The notes under the pieces were generated by a model, which did not search any database, was not told where the DNA came from, and saw nothing but the letters and a program-made list of their open reading frames with translations. A stretch of 64,000 bases of DNA, taken from positions 1-64,000 of the forward strand of contig NZ_DF238929.1 of assembly GCF_000400995.2 (NCBI RefSeq), in the 5' to 3' direction. Positions 36,355 to 45,289 of this stretch are shown here, piece after piece. Source of the DNA: Acidovorax sp. MR-S7 (lineage in GTDB: Bacteria; Pseudomonadota; Gammaproteobacteria; Burkholderiales; Burkholderiaceae_C). A program made the position numbers and the translations under genes. Position 1 is the stretch's first letter. Each line of letters begins with the position of its first letter.

Positions 36355-36990
36355 ATGGCCCAGTACTTCGAAGCCCACCCCGACAACCCGCAGCCGCGCC
36401 TGCTCAAGCAGGCCGCCGGCCTGCTCGCCGGCGGCGGCCTGCTGGCCGTGCCCACCGACTCCAGCTACGCGCTGGTCTGCCAGCTCGACGACAAGCAGGC
36501 CGTGGACCGGCTGCGCCGCGTGCGCCAGATCGACGAGAAGCACCACCTCACGCTGCTGTGCCGCGACCTGTCGGAGCTGGCCAGCTACGCCCATGTGGAC
36601 AACCGGCAGTACCGCCTGCTCAAGCTGGCCACGCCGGGGCCCTACACCTTCATCCTGGACGCGACCAAGGAAGTGCCGCGCCGCGTGAGCCACCCGCAGC
36701 GCAAGACCATCGGCCTGCGCGTGCCCGACCGCAAGGGCCTGCAGATGCTGCTGGAGCTGCACGGCGCGCCGCTGCTGGCCACCACGCTGATCCCGGCGGG
36801 CGAGACCGATCCCCTGAACGACCCGCACGACATCCGCGAGCGCTACGAGCGCCTGGTCGACGGCATCGTGGATGCCGGCGCCTGCCCCCTGGAACCCACC
36901 ACGGTGCTGGACCTCACGCCCATGGGCACGGGCGGCGAGCCGGTGGTGGTGCGCGAGGGGCGCGGCAGCCTGCAGGCGCTGGGCCTTTAA
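36355..36990 (+). CDS. Sua5/YciO/YrdC-family protein
   Basis: A 211-residue protein of the threonylcarbamoyl-AMP synthase superfamily. Visible motifs are GGLLAVPTDSSYALVCQ near residue 25 (the nucleotide and threonine binding region), PGPYTFILDATKEVPRR near residue 100 and KTIGLRVPD. The YciO-type partnering with the PHP gene just upstream suggests this is YciO rather than the essential TsaC, so the tRNA t6A role is not certain. Confidence 0.9.
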   Translation: MAQYFEAHPDNPQPRLLKQAAGLLAGGGLLAVPTDSSYALVCQLDDKQAVDRLRRVRQIDEKHHLTLLCRDLSELASYAHVDNRQYRLLKLATPGPYTFILDATKEVPRRVSHPQRKTIGLRVPDRKGLQMLLELHGAPLLATTLIPAGETDPLNDPHDIRERYERLVDGIVDAGACPLEPTTVLDLTPMGTGGEPVVVREGRGSLQALGL

Positions 36991-36992
36991 GC

Positions 36993-37047
36993 CAAATCGG
37001 ACTCCAGCGCTTATCCAGCAAGCGCAACCAGCTCTTATTTCAGTAGC
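36993..37047 (+). repeat. Dispersed palindromic element, copy 8
   Basis: AAATCGGACTCCAGCGCTT, ATCCAG, CAAGCGCAACCAGCTCTTATT and TTTCAGTAGCAA. The right end matches that of copy 2. It includes the stop codon and the last codons of the chemoreceptor at 37035-38180. Confidence 0.85.
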
Positions 37048-38180
37048 AACTGGCCGGCGGCGGGTGCATCGTCGTCGTCCAGCTTGAACGCGCCCACGGC
37101 CTGCTGCAGGTCGCCGGCGCGCTCCTTCAGCGCGGCGGCGGCGTGCGCAGCCTGCTGCACCAGGGCGGCGTTGTGCTGGGTGGCGCCGTCCATGTGGGCC
37201 ACAGCCTGGTTCACATGGCCGATGCCGTCGCTCTGCTCCTCCAGCGCGTGCGAGATCTCGCCCAGCAGGCCGCTCACCTGGCCCACGGACTGCACGATTT
37301 CCTGCATGGTCTGCCCGGCCTGGCCCACGAGGCCGGCGCCGCTTTGCACCTGCTCCACGGACTGCTGGATCAGCGCCTTGATCTCGCGCGCCGCCACGGC
37401 GCTGCGCTGCGCCAGGTTGCGCACCTCGCTGGCCACCACCGCGAAGCCCCGGCCCTGCTCGCCTGCGCGCGCGGCCTCCACGGCCGCGTTGAGCGCCAGG
37501 ATGTTGGTCTGGAACGCGATGCCCTCGATGACCTGGATGATGTCCACGATCTTGCGCGAGCTGGCGCTGATCGCGTCCATGGTCTGCACCACCTCGCCCA
37601 CCACGGTGCCGCCGCGGCTGGCGGTGTGCGACGCGTTCACCGCCAGGCCGCTGGCCGAGCGCGCGCGGTCCGCGTTCTGGCGCACGGTGGCCGTGAGCTG
37701 CTCCATGCTGGCTGCCGTCTGCGTGAGGGCGGACACCTGCTCCTCGGTGCGGCGCGACAGGTCCACGTTGCCCGCCTCGATCTCGCCGGACGACACGCCG
37801 ATGGCGTCGGCCGACTGCTTGATGCGCCCGACCAGCTCGGTCAGCGTGTCCTCCATGGTGCCCAGGGCGCCCAGCAGGCGGCCGAAGTCGCCGCCCAGCT
37901 CGGAGCTGAACTCCTGGCTCAGGTCGCCCGAGGCCACCGTCTCGGCGATCAGGATGGCCTGCGACAGCGGCTGCACGATGCCGCGGCGCAGCGACCACAG
38001 CGACAGCAGCGCCACCGCCACGGCGGCGCCCCCCAGGATCCAGACCCAGAGGACGGCCGCGCCCGCCCCGCCCGCCGGCTGCGCCAGCCCCCACAGAGCC
38101 ACGGCCATGAGTGCGCACACCCACACCGCCAGCGACCCGAACGCCAGCGTGAGGCGCACTCCAATCGTCATCCGGTCCAT
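37035..38180 (-). CDS. Methyl-accepting chemotaxis protein, short form
   Basis: A 381-residue chemoreceptor. Two hydrophobic segments close together (about 8-30 and 38-56) leave almost no periplasmic domain, so it may sense within the membrane or cytoplasm. The signalling tip [23 protein letters not shown] is intact. The C-terminal LLLK and the stop are encoded inside a palindromic element, and no CheR/CheB pentapeptide is present. ATG at 38180 follows AGGAG; an ATG three codons later is possible. Confidence 0.9.
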   Translation of the reverse strand: MDRMTIGVRLTLAFGSLAVWVCALMAVALWGLAQPAGGAGAAVLWVWILGGAAVAVALLSLWSLRRGIVQPLSQAILIAETVASGDLSQEFSSELGGDFGRLLGALGTMEDTLTELVGRIKQSADAIGVSSGEIEAGNVDLSRRTEEQVSALTQTAASMEQLTATVRQNADRARSASGLAVNASHTASRGGTVVGEVVQTMDAISASSRKIVDIIQVIEGIAFQTNILALNAAVEAARAGEQGRGFAVVASEVRNLAQRSAVAAREIKALIQQSVEQVQSGAGLVGQAGQTMQEIVQSVGQVSGLLGEISHALEEQSDGIGHVNQAVAHMDGATQHNAALVQQAAHAAAALKERAGDLQQAVGAFKLDDDDAPAAGQLLLK

Positions 38181-38299
38181 ACCCTTGGTCTCCTGTCGTA
38201 TTCGTTTTTCCTGTTGCAATTGGCAACAATCCGGGCGATGCTAACAAGCTTTGGCGGAGCCTGCAGTGCGTAATTCCCACGTCTGAGACAATCGGCGGC

Positions 38300-38968
38300 G
38301 TGGACCTTTCCAATCTCATCCAAACCGTACTCATCTACGCGCTGCCCGTGCTGTTCGCCATCACGGTGCATGAAGCGGCCCACGGCTACGCGGCCCGGCA
38401 CTTCGGCGACAACACCGCGCTGATGATGGGGCGCATCACGCTCAACCCCCTCAAGCACATCGACCCGGTCGGCACCATCCTGATGCCGCTGCTGCTCTAT
38501 TTCGCCACGTCCGGCGCCTTCCTGTTCGGCTACGCCAAGCCCGTGCCGGTGAACTTCGGCCACCTGCGCAATCCCAAGCGCGACATGATCTGGGTGGCGC
38601 TGGCGGGGCCCGCGTCCAACTTCGTGCAGGCCATCGCCTGGGCGCTGCTGCTGGTGGCGCTGGTGGCCTTCGGGGTCGGCGAGCGGTTCTTCCTGGAGAT
38701 GGCCCGCGCGGGCATCCTGGTGAACCTGGTCATGTGGGCCTTCAACCTGTTTCCGCTGCCGCCGCTGGACGGCGGCCGCATCCTCGCCGGCCTGCTGCCC
38801 TGGCGGCAGGCGCAGTGGCTCGCGCGCATCGAGCCCTACGGCTTCTTCATCGTGCTGGCGCTGGTGGTGGCTGGCATCGTGGGCACGCTCTGGCTGCGCC
38901 CGCTGATGTCGCTGGGCTATGCTGCCATCGACCTGCTGATCTCCCCTCTCACCGCTTTGCTTCGATAA
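38300..38968 (+). CDS. Site-2 protease family membrane metalloprotease (M50)
   Basis: A 222-residue intramembrane zinc protease-like protein. The zinc-binding HEAAHGYAARHFG motif lies near residue 24 and the third ligand is in FPLPPLDGGRILAG near residue 155. Five to six hydrophobic segments are present, and no PDZ domain, unlike RseP. The start is GTG at 38300. The trpS ATG follows directly after its TAA, with no intervening base. The substrate is unknown. Confidence 0.9.
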   Translation: MDLSNLIQTVLIYALPVLFAITVHEAAHGYAARHFGDNTALMMGRITLNPLKHIDPVGTILMPLLLYFATSGAFLFGYAKPVPVNFGHLRNPKRDMIWVALAGPASNFVQAIAWALLLVALVAFGVGERFFLEMARAGILVNLVMWAFNLFPLPPLDGGRILAGLLPWRQAQWLARIEPYGFFIVLALVVAGIVGTLWLRPLMSLGYAAIDLLISPLTALLR

Positions 38969-40267
38969 ATGTCCACCACGCGCTTTCTCACCGGAATCAC
39001 CCCTTCGGGCACGCCGCACCTGGGCAACTACGCGGGCATGATGCGCCCGGCCATCGCCGCCACCCGCACGCCGGGGGTAGAGAACTTCTATTTCCTGGCC
39101 GACTACCACGCCCTCATCAAGTGCCAGGAGCCCGAGCGCGTGCACCGCTCCACGCTGGAGATCGCCGCGAGCTGGCTGGCCGCGGGCCTGGACCCGCAGC
39201 AGGTGACGTTCTACCGCCAGTCCGACATCCCCGAGATTCCCGAGCTGACCTGGTTCCTCACCTGCGTGACCGGCAAGGGGGTGCTCAACCGCGCCCATGC
39301 CTACAAGGCGGCGCAGGACAAGAACCACGAGGCCGGCCGCGACGGCGACGACGGCGTGAGTGCGGGCCTGTTCATGTACCCCGTGCTCATGGGCGCCGAC
39401 ATCCTGCTGTTCAACGCCCACAAGGTGCCCGTGGGCCGCGACCAGATCCAGCACATCGAGATGGCGCGCGACATGGCCGCGAGCTTCAACCACCTCTACG
39501 GCGAGCACTTCACGCTGCCCGAGGCGGCGATCGAGGACAGCGTGGCCACGCTGGCGGGCCTGGACGGCCGCAAGATGAGCAAGAGCTACGACAACACCAT
39601 CCCGCTGTTCGCGCCGCGCGAGCAGCTGAAGAAGCTCATCGGCGCCATCGTCACCGACTCGCGCGCGCCCGGCGAGCCCAAGCAGGTCGAGGGCTCGGCC
39701 CTGTTCCAGATGTACCAGGCCTTCGCCACGCCCGGCGAAACCGCCGCCATGCGCCAGGCGTTCGCAGGCGGCATCGCCTGGGGCGAGGCCAAGCAGCAGC
39801 TGTTCGACTGCATCGACCGCGAGATCACGCCCATGCGCGCGCGCTACGACGACCTGATGGCCCACCCGGAGAAGGTGGAGGCCCAGTTGCAGATCGGCGC
39901 CGAGCGCGCCCGCGCCATCGCCCGCCCCTTCCTGCAGCAGCTACGCACCGCCGTGGGCCTGCGCCCGCTGACCGCGCAGCCCCAGGCCGCGAAGGCCGGC
40001 AAGGCGGACAGGGCGCAGCTGCCCTCGTTCAAGCAGTACCGCGAGGCGGACGGCAAGTTCTACTTCAAGCTCGTGGCCGCCGACGGCCGCCTGCTGCTGC
40101 AAAGCACGGGCTTCGACGCGCCGCGCGACGCGGGCCAGGCCATCGCCCGGCTGCAAAAGGAAGCGGGCGCCCTGCAGGCCCTGGCGCCCCACCTCGCGCC
40201 CGTGGAAGGCGCAGGCCCCGAGGAGGCCGCCGCCGCCCTGCGCGCCCTGGCGGCCGCGGCGGAGTGA
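38969..40267 (+). CDS. trpS: Tryptophanyl-tRNA synthetase with C-terminal YegP/DUF1508-like extension
   Basis: Charges tRNA-Trp with tryptophan. The class I HIGH motif is GTPHLGNY near residue 16 and the KMSKS loop is GRKMSKSYDNTIPLF near residue 204. Total length is 432 residues, about 100 more than the common bacterial enzyme. After residue 340 an extra domain (SFKQYREADGKFYFKLVAADGR, LLLQSTGFDAPRDAGQAIARLQ) looks like the small beta-rich YegP (DUF1508) domain. The gene abuts the site-2 protease gene. Confidence 0.95.
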   Translation: MSTTRFLTGITPSGTPHLGNYAGMMRPAIAATRTPGVENFYFLADYHALIKCQEPERVHRSTLEIAASWLAAGLDPQQVTFYRQSDIPEIPELTWFLTCVTGKGVLNRAHAYKAAQDKNHEAGRDGDDGVSAGLFMYPVLMGADILLFNAHKVPVGRDQIQHIEMARDMAASFNHLYGEHFTLPEAAIEDSVATLAGLDGRKMSKSYDNTIPLFAPREQLKKLIGAIVTDSRAPGEPKQVEGSALFQMYQAFATPGETAAMRQAFAGGIAWGEAKQQLFDCIDREITPMRARYDDLMAHPEKVEAQLQIGAERARAIARPFLQQLRTAVGLRPLTAQPQAAKAGKADRAQLPSFKQYREADGKFYFKLVAADGRLLLQSTGFDAPRDAGQAIARLQKEAGALQALAPHLAPVEGAGPEEAAAALRALAAAAE

Positions 40268-40269
40268 CC

Positions 40270-40324
40270 TGCTACTTTTTCAATAGCTACCCGCGCTTTC
40301 CTGGAAAGCGCCAGAGGCCAAAAA
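40270..40324 (-). repeat. Dispersed palindromic element, copy 9
   Basis: TGCTACTTTTTCAATAGCTAC, CCGCGCTTTCCTGGAAAGCGCCAGAGGCC (split here at the arm) and AAAAA. The arms are modified to GCGCTTTCC and GGAAAGCGC, forming a compensated, still perfect stem. It occupies the gap between the trpS stop and the response-regulator gene. Confidence 0.75.
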
Positions 40325-40345
40325 CGTACCAACGAAAGGGGAGTC

Positions 40346-41068
40346 ATGCGCATAGCGGCTTTGGACGACGATACGCTCCAGCTTGAACTCTTCACCCATG
40401 CCCTCACGGACATGGGCCACGTCTGCCGCACCTACACCACCGGCGCGGCGCTGCTCAAGGACCTGCGGCGCGAGACCTTCGACCTGCTGATCGTGGACTG
40501 GCACCTGCCCGACACCACCGGCCCCGAGATCGTGGGCTGGGTGCGCGAGCACGTCGGCGCCGACCTGCCCATCCTCTTCGTCACCAACCGCCAGGAGGAG
40601 CGCGACATCGTGCAGGGCCTGGCCTGCGGCGCCGACGACTTCATGGCCAAGCCCGTGCGCGTGGGCGAGCTGTCCGCCCGCGTGGGCGCCCTGCTGCGCC
40701 GTGCCTACCCGGCCGCCACCAACCACGTGCTGGAGTTCGGCCCCTACCGCTTCCTGCCCGAAACGCGCACGCTGGAGATGAACGGCGCGCCCGTGGAGCT
40801 CAAGACGCGCGAATACGAGCTGGCGCTGTTCCTGTTCCAGAACATGGGTCGCCTGCTCTCGCGCGACCACCTGCGCGAAATCATCTGGGGCCAGAGCGCC
40901 GAGGTCATCTCGCGCTCGCTCGACACCCACATCTCGCGCCTGCGCACGCTGCTCGACCTGCGGCCCGCCAACGGCTACATGATCACGGCCGTGTACGGCG
41001 TGGGCTACCGCTTCGAAGCCGTGAAGCCGCCCGAGGACGAGCCCGCCGCCGGCGCCACCCTACCGTAG
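40346..41068 (+). CDS. OmpR-family response regulator
   Basis: A 240-residue transcriptional regulator. The receiver domain has DDD at residues 7-9, phospho-acceptor D51 in IVDWHLPD, the switch Thr in LFVTNRQ and Lys in MAKPVR. The winged-helix domain has LKTREYELALFLFQNMGRLLSRDHL (region), ISRSLDTHISRLRTLL and the ending TAVYGVGYRFE. It is followed after 15 bases by the LysM/FecR gene and then the CHASE2 kinase, forming a signalling operon; the kinase is its probable partner. Confidence 0.94.
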   Translation: MRIAALDDDTLQLELFTHALTDMGHVCRTYTTGAALLKDLRRETFDLLIVDWHLPDTTGPEIVGWVREHVGADLPILFVTNRQEERDIVQGLACGADDFMAKPVRVGELSARVGALLRRAYPAATNHVLEFGPYRFLPETRTLEMNGAPVELKTREYELALFLFQNMGRLLSRDHLREIIWGQSAEVISRSLDTHISRLRTLLDLRPANGYMITAVYGVGYRFEAVKPPEDEPAAGATLP

Positions 41069-41083
41069 GCCGAGGACAACGAC

Positions 41084-42781
41084 ATGGCTACTTTCCACCG
41101 CCGATGGGCCCACGGATGCCGCGCGGCATCCCTCGCGCTGGCGCTCGCCGCCTGCGGGTTCGCGCACGCCGGGGGCGACTTCGTGGAGCACCGCGTGCAG
41201 CCCGGCGACACGCTGGAGGCCCTCTCCGCCCAGTACCTGGGCTCTCCGCGCCTGTGGCAGCGCCTGCAGGCGCACAACCAGGTGGGCAACCCGCGCCACC
41301 TGCAGCCCGGCACGGTACTGCGCATCCCCGCCGAACTGCTGCCCATGGGCTCGGCCCGCGTGAGCTTCGTGCAGGGCGACGCCCGCGTCCTCCTGCCCGG
41401 CGCCGCCGACCCGGTGGCGCTGCAGACCGGCCAGGACCTGCCCGAGGGCGCGCGCGTGCAGGTGCCCGCCGACGGGTTCATCAACGTGCGCCTGAGCGAC
41501 GGCACCATGATCCGCGTGCAGGCCGACTCCGACGTGCGGCTGCAGCAGTTGCGCCGGCGCGGCCGCGCGGGCGACGCGCAGTCGGTGCTGGAGCTGCAGC
41601 GCGGCAGCGTCGAATCCACGGTGCCTCCCAGCCAGGGCGGCGCGCGCCGCTTCGAGATCCGCACGCCCATGGCCTCGACCAGCGTGCGCGGTACCCGCTT
41701 CGCCGTGCAGCTGCAGGGCGACGGCCGCACGCTGGCCGCCGTCACGGAAGGCACGGTGGCCGTCGACCAGCGCCAGGCCGCGCGGGCCGCGGGCACTTCC
41801 CCGACCCAGGTGCGCGGCGGCCAGGGCGTGGCCGTGTCGGCGGACGGCACCGTGGGCGCGCCGCAGGCCCTGCTGCCCGCGCCCGACCTGTCGGCATTGC
41901 CGGCCTCGGTGCACGATGCCGACTTCCTGTCCTTGGCGCTCACCCCCGTGGCCGGCGCGGTGGCCTACCAGGTGCAGGTGGCGCGCGACGCCGACCTCAC
42001 TGAAGTGCTGCGCAGCGGCACCTTCCCCACGCCGGCCCTGCGCCTGCGCGCCGTGGAAGACGGCCACTACCACATCGCGGTGCGCGCCGTGGATGCCACA
42101 GGCCTGCCCGGCCTGCCGGCGCGGCGAGCCATCACCGTCAAGGCGCACCCCGTGCCTCCTCTGTACCAGGCACCAGCGGCGGGCGGCACACTTTCACACA
42201 CGCAAGGCGCGCTGGCGTGCACTGCCGTCGTGGGCGTGGCGCGCTACCGCATCCAGGTGGCGCAGGACGAAAACTTCGCAGCCCCCGTGCTCGACACCAC
42301 CGCGCCGGACTGCGGCGCGCAGGTGGCCGCGCTCGCGCCCGGCCGCTACCACTGGCGCGTGGCGAGCATCCGCGAGCTGCCCGGCGGCGCGCAGGACCAG
42401 GGCCCGTACGCCCTGCCCCAGGCGTTCACGGTGGCCGACAACCCCGCAGCGCTGAGCGCCGCCGCATTGAGCACGGGCGGCGACGACCAGCCCGGCCTGC
42501 ACCTGCGCTGGCCGGCGGAGCCGGGCCAGAGCTTCCGCGTGCAGGTCTCGGCCAGCGAGGACTTCTCCGCGCCACTGGTGGACGAACGGCTGGAGGCGCC
42601 CGCCTGGTCGTCCACCACCCTGCCGCCGGGCGCCTATTTCGTGCGCATCCAGACCCGCGACCCCTCGGGGCTGGAGAGCGACTTCTCCACCCCGCGCCAG
42701 GTGCGCGCGCAGCCCCCGGTGCGCTCGGGCGCGGGCCTGCCCGTCACCGCAGCGGACGGCCGCCCGCTGTCGCGCCCCTGA
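41084..42781 (+). CDS. LysM/FecR-domain exported protein with C-terminal repeat domains
   Basis: A 565-residue secreted or periplasmic protein. An N-terminal signal peptide (GCRAASLALALAACGFAHA) is followed by a LysM-like peptidoglycan-binding domain (HRVQPGDTLEALSAQYLGSP, residues 36-55), a FecR domain (residues 120-240, with MASTSVRGTRFAVQ), and three fibronectin-like repeats with the pattern YxVQVAxDxxF. The Cys in the signal peptide does not form a clear lipobox. FecR domains usually sense or regulate at the envelope. It sits between its response regulator and the CHASE2 kinase and probably feeds that kinase with envelope information. Confidence 0.9.
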   Translation: MATFHRRWAHGCRAASLALALAACGFAHAGGDFVEHRVQPGDTLEALSAQYLGSPRLWQRLQAHNQVGNPRHLQPGTVLRIPAELLPMGSARVSFVQGDARVLLPGAADPVALQTGQDLPEGARVQVPADGFINVRLSDGTMIRVQADSDVRLQQLRRRGRAGDAQSVLELQRGSVESTVPPSQGGARRFEIRTPMASTSVRGTRFAVQLQGDGRTLAAVTEGTVAVDQRQAARAAGTSPTQVRGGQGVAVSADGTVGAPQALLPAPDLSALPASVHDADFLSLALTPVAGAVAYQVQVARDADLTEVLRSGTFPTPALRLRAVEDGHYHIAVRAVDATGLPGLPARRAITVKAHPVPPLYQAPAAGGTLSHTQGALACTAVVGVARYRIQVAQDENFAAPVLDTTAPDCGAQVAALAPGRYHWRVASIRELPGGAQDQGPYALPQAFTVADNPAALSAAALSTGGDDQPGLHLRWPAEPGQSFRVQVSASEDFSAPLVDERLEAPAWSSTTLPPGAYFVRIQTRDPSGLESDFSTPRQVRAQPPVRSGAGLPVTAADGRPLSRP

Positions 42782-42851
42782 GCTCCATGAGCGCCCGCCC
42801 GGCCGCCGCGAGAGCCGCTCGCGCCGCAGCGCGGTGCGCGGGAGCCGGCCG

Positions 42852-45167
42852 GTGAGCCCGGCCATCGTGCAGGCACGCAGCCGGGCCGGCCTGCGCCGCG
42901 AATGGCTGGTGCTGTCCGCCCTGCTGCTGGGCCTGGTGGCCTGGCTGTGCGCCAGCGACGGCCTGCGCCGCCTCGACCACCTGGTGCAGGACGCGGGCAT
43001 GCGCCTGCACGCGCTGCCGGCGCACCCGGACATCGCCATCGTCGCCATCGACGACCGCAGCATCGAGGCCATCGGCCGGTGGCCCTGGCGCCGCGCACTG
43101 CACGCGCAGCTGGTGCGGCAGATTTCCGAGCAATCGCCCCGCGCCCTGGGCCTGGACATCCTGTTCGGCGAGGAAGACCCCGACTACCCCGGCGACGACC
43201 TGCTGCTGGCCCGCGCGCTGGAAAGCAACGGCCACGCCGTGCTGCCCGTGGCGCGGCGCGGCCAGGGCGGCACCGCCGACCTGCCGCTGCCCGCGCTGCA
43301 CCAGGCGGCCTCAGCCCTGGGCCACGTGCAGGTGCAAGTGGATTCCGACGGCGTGGCGCGCGGCCTGTTCAGGCTCGAAGGCCCCACATCGGCGCCCTGG
43401 CCGCACTTCAGTACGGCCATGCTGTGCGCCGCGGACTCCACCCGCCCGCAATGCGCAGCCTCCACGGACGCGGGCACAGGGCCCTGGGTACGGCAGGACC
43501 CGCAGATCCTGGCCTTCGCGCGCGGCCAGCCGGCGTTCGCCACTTATTCCTACATCGACGTGCTGACAGGCCAGGCGCCCGCCAACGCCCTGCGCGACAA
43601 ATACGTGCTCGTGGGCGCCACGGCCACCGGCCTGGGCGACATGTTCGCGGCGCCCGTGGCCTCGCGCTCCGAGCGCATCGCCGGCGTGGAGCTGATCGCC
43701 CATGCGCTCAACGCCGAGCTGGCGCAGTCGCGCATCCAGCCCGCCCCGCTGGCCTGGAACCTGGCCTTCAACCTCGCGCCGGTGGCGCTGGCGCTGCTGG
43801 GCATCCTGCTGCTGGGACCGCTGGCGGGCCTGATGTCCTGCGCCGCCTGGTTCGCCGGCACCCTGGCCGCCGCCATGCTGGCGCCGGGCCTGGCAGGCTG
43901 GCAGCTCGCCGCCGCACCGGCACTGGCCGGCGTGGCGCTGGTCTATCCGCTGTGGAGCTGGCGTCGCCTCAGCGCCGCCGCGCATTTCCTGCAGCTGGAG
44001 ATGCAGGAGCTGCAGCGCGTCGGCCTGTCGCCGCTGCCCGAACAGCCCGAGCGTCCGCTGCTGCGCGGCGACGTGCTGGAGCGGCGCATCCAGGCCGTGG
44101 AGGACGCCACCCGGCGGCTGCGCAAGCTGCACCACTTCGTGAGCAACAGCCTGCAGCACCTGCCCTCGCCCACCTTCGTGTGCGACGCCGGCGGCCGGGT
44201 GACCCTGGCCAACGAAGCGGCGCTGCGCTACTGCCCGCAGCCCCCGCTGGGCCTGCCCATCACGCGGGTGCTGTCGGACCTGGTGCAGTCCGAAACGGGA
44301 GCGCTGCTGCTGCCCCGGGACGCGCGCCAGCTGGCCTCCATGCCGCCGCAGCAGGAAGCGCGCGACGCCCAGGGGCGCCACCTGCTCATGCTGTGCAAAC
44401 CCTTCGCGGACGACGACAGCACGCTCTGGCTGACCACGCTCGTGGACCTGACGGACATGCGCCGCGCCCAGGCCCAGCGCGACCAGGCGCTGCACTTCAT
44501 CTCTCACGACATCCGCGCGCCCATCGCCTCCATCCTCACCCTGCTGGAGATGCAGCGCGCATTTCCGGGCAGGATGGCGCAGCCGGATCTGCTGGCCCGC
44601 ATCGACCGCTATGCCCAGTCCTCGCTGACCATGGCGCAGAGCTTCGTGCGCCTGGCCAGCGCCCAGGCCGATACCTACCACCACGCCCCATTCGACCTGG
44701 CCGCCGCGCTGGAGGAGGCCGTGGACGATGCCTGGGCCAGCGCGCACAAGCGCGGCGTGCGGGTCCAGCTCGCCCCCGGGCCTGCCCATGCCGCCTGCCT
44801 GGGCGACCGCAACCTCGTGTGCCGCGCCATCGGCAACGTGCTGGGCAACGCCATCAAGTTCAGCCCCGCGGGGGGCACCGTGCACTGCGCGCTGCAGGCC
44901 CAGGCCCCCTGCTGGGTGGTATCCGTGCGCGACGAAGGCCCCGGCATCGCGCAGGAACTGCAGGCCGACCTGTTCCAGCCCTTCAAGCGCCTGCACGGAG
45001 AAAGCCACCCCGACATCGGCGGCGTGGGCCTGGGCCTGGCGTTGGTGCACACCGTGGTCCAGCGGCACGGCGGCCGCGTGGAGGTGCGCAGCGAGGGCGG
45101 CAAGGGGGCCGAGTTCCGGCTGGTGCTGCCGCAGGCGGATGCGCCGGAAGCCGAAAGAGACGCCTGA
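42852..45167 (+). CDS. CHASE2-domain sensor histidine kinase
   Basis: A 771-residue inner-membrane kinase. TM1 (about residues 20-38) is followed by an extracellular CHASE2 domain (IAIVAIDDRSIEAIGRWPWRR, LGLDILFGEEDPD, YVLVGATATGLGDMFATPV-like segment), three C-terminal membrane segments (about 300-365), a PAS-like region (HLPSPTFVCDAGGRVTLAN) and the kinase core. The phospho-acceptor His is in FISHDIRAPIASIL, with NAIKFSPAGG, DEGPGIAQEL and GVGLGLALVHTVV. GTG at 42852 is chosen because GGAG lies seven bases upstream; GTG at 42834 is an alternative. Last gene of the module. Confidence 0.9.
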   Translation: MSPAIVQARSRAGLRREWLVLSALLLGLVAWLCASDGLRRLDHLVQDAGMRLHALPAHPDIAIVAIDDRSIEAIGRWPWRRALHAQLVRQISEQSPRALGLDILFGEEDPDYPGDDLLLARALESNGHAVLPVARRGQGGTADLPLPALHQAASALGHVQVQVDSDGVARGLFRLEGPTSAPWPHFSTAMLCAADSTRPQCAASTDAGTGPWVRQDPQILAFARGQPAFATYSYIDVLTGQAPANALRDKYVLVGATATGLGDMFAAPVASRSERIAGVELIAHALNAELAQSRIQPAPLAWNLAFNLAPVALALLGILLLGPLAGLMSCAAWFAGTLAAAMLAPGLAGWQLAAAPALAGVALVYPLWSWRRLSAAAHFLQLEMQELQRVGLSPLPEQPERPLLRGDVLERRIQAVEDATRRLRKLHHFVSNSLQHLPSPTFVCDAGGRVTLANEAALRYCPQPPLGLPITRVLSDLVQSETGALLLPRDARQLASMPPQQEARDAQGRHLLMLCKPFADDDSTLWLTTLVDLTDMRRAQAQRDQALHFISHDIRAPIASILTLLEMQRAFPGRMAQPDLLARIDRYAQSSLTMAQSFVRLASAQADTYHHAPFDLAAALEEAVDDAWASAHKRGVRVQLAPGPAHAACLGDRNLVCRAIGNVLGNAIKFSPAGGTVHCALQAQAPCWVVSVRDEGPGIAQELQADLFQPFKRLHGESHPDIGGVGLGLALVHTVVQRHGGRVEVRSEGGKGAEFRLVLPQADAPEAERDA

Positions 45168-45289
45168 GCGCCAGGCCCAATTGGCGCCTCCCTCCTACAT
45201 CCACCGGCCACCCCGAAAGCCAGCATAGGCACCTCTGCGCCTTGCGCTCGGGCCCAAGGCGTTCCTTGCGATGGAGCGAGAGCGTACAC

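Noticed and set aside
42787-42852. ATG at 42787 as an earlier start for the CHASE2 kinase
   Set aside because: It is out of frame with the kinase; the GTG at 42852 has the better ribosome site.
45168-45200. GCGCCA / TGGCGC hairpin after the CHASE2 kinase as a terminator
   Set aside because: The stem is only six pairs and no T-run follows on the transcript.
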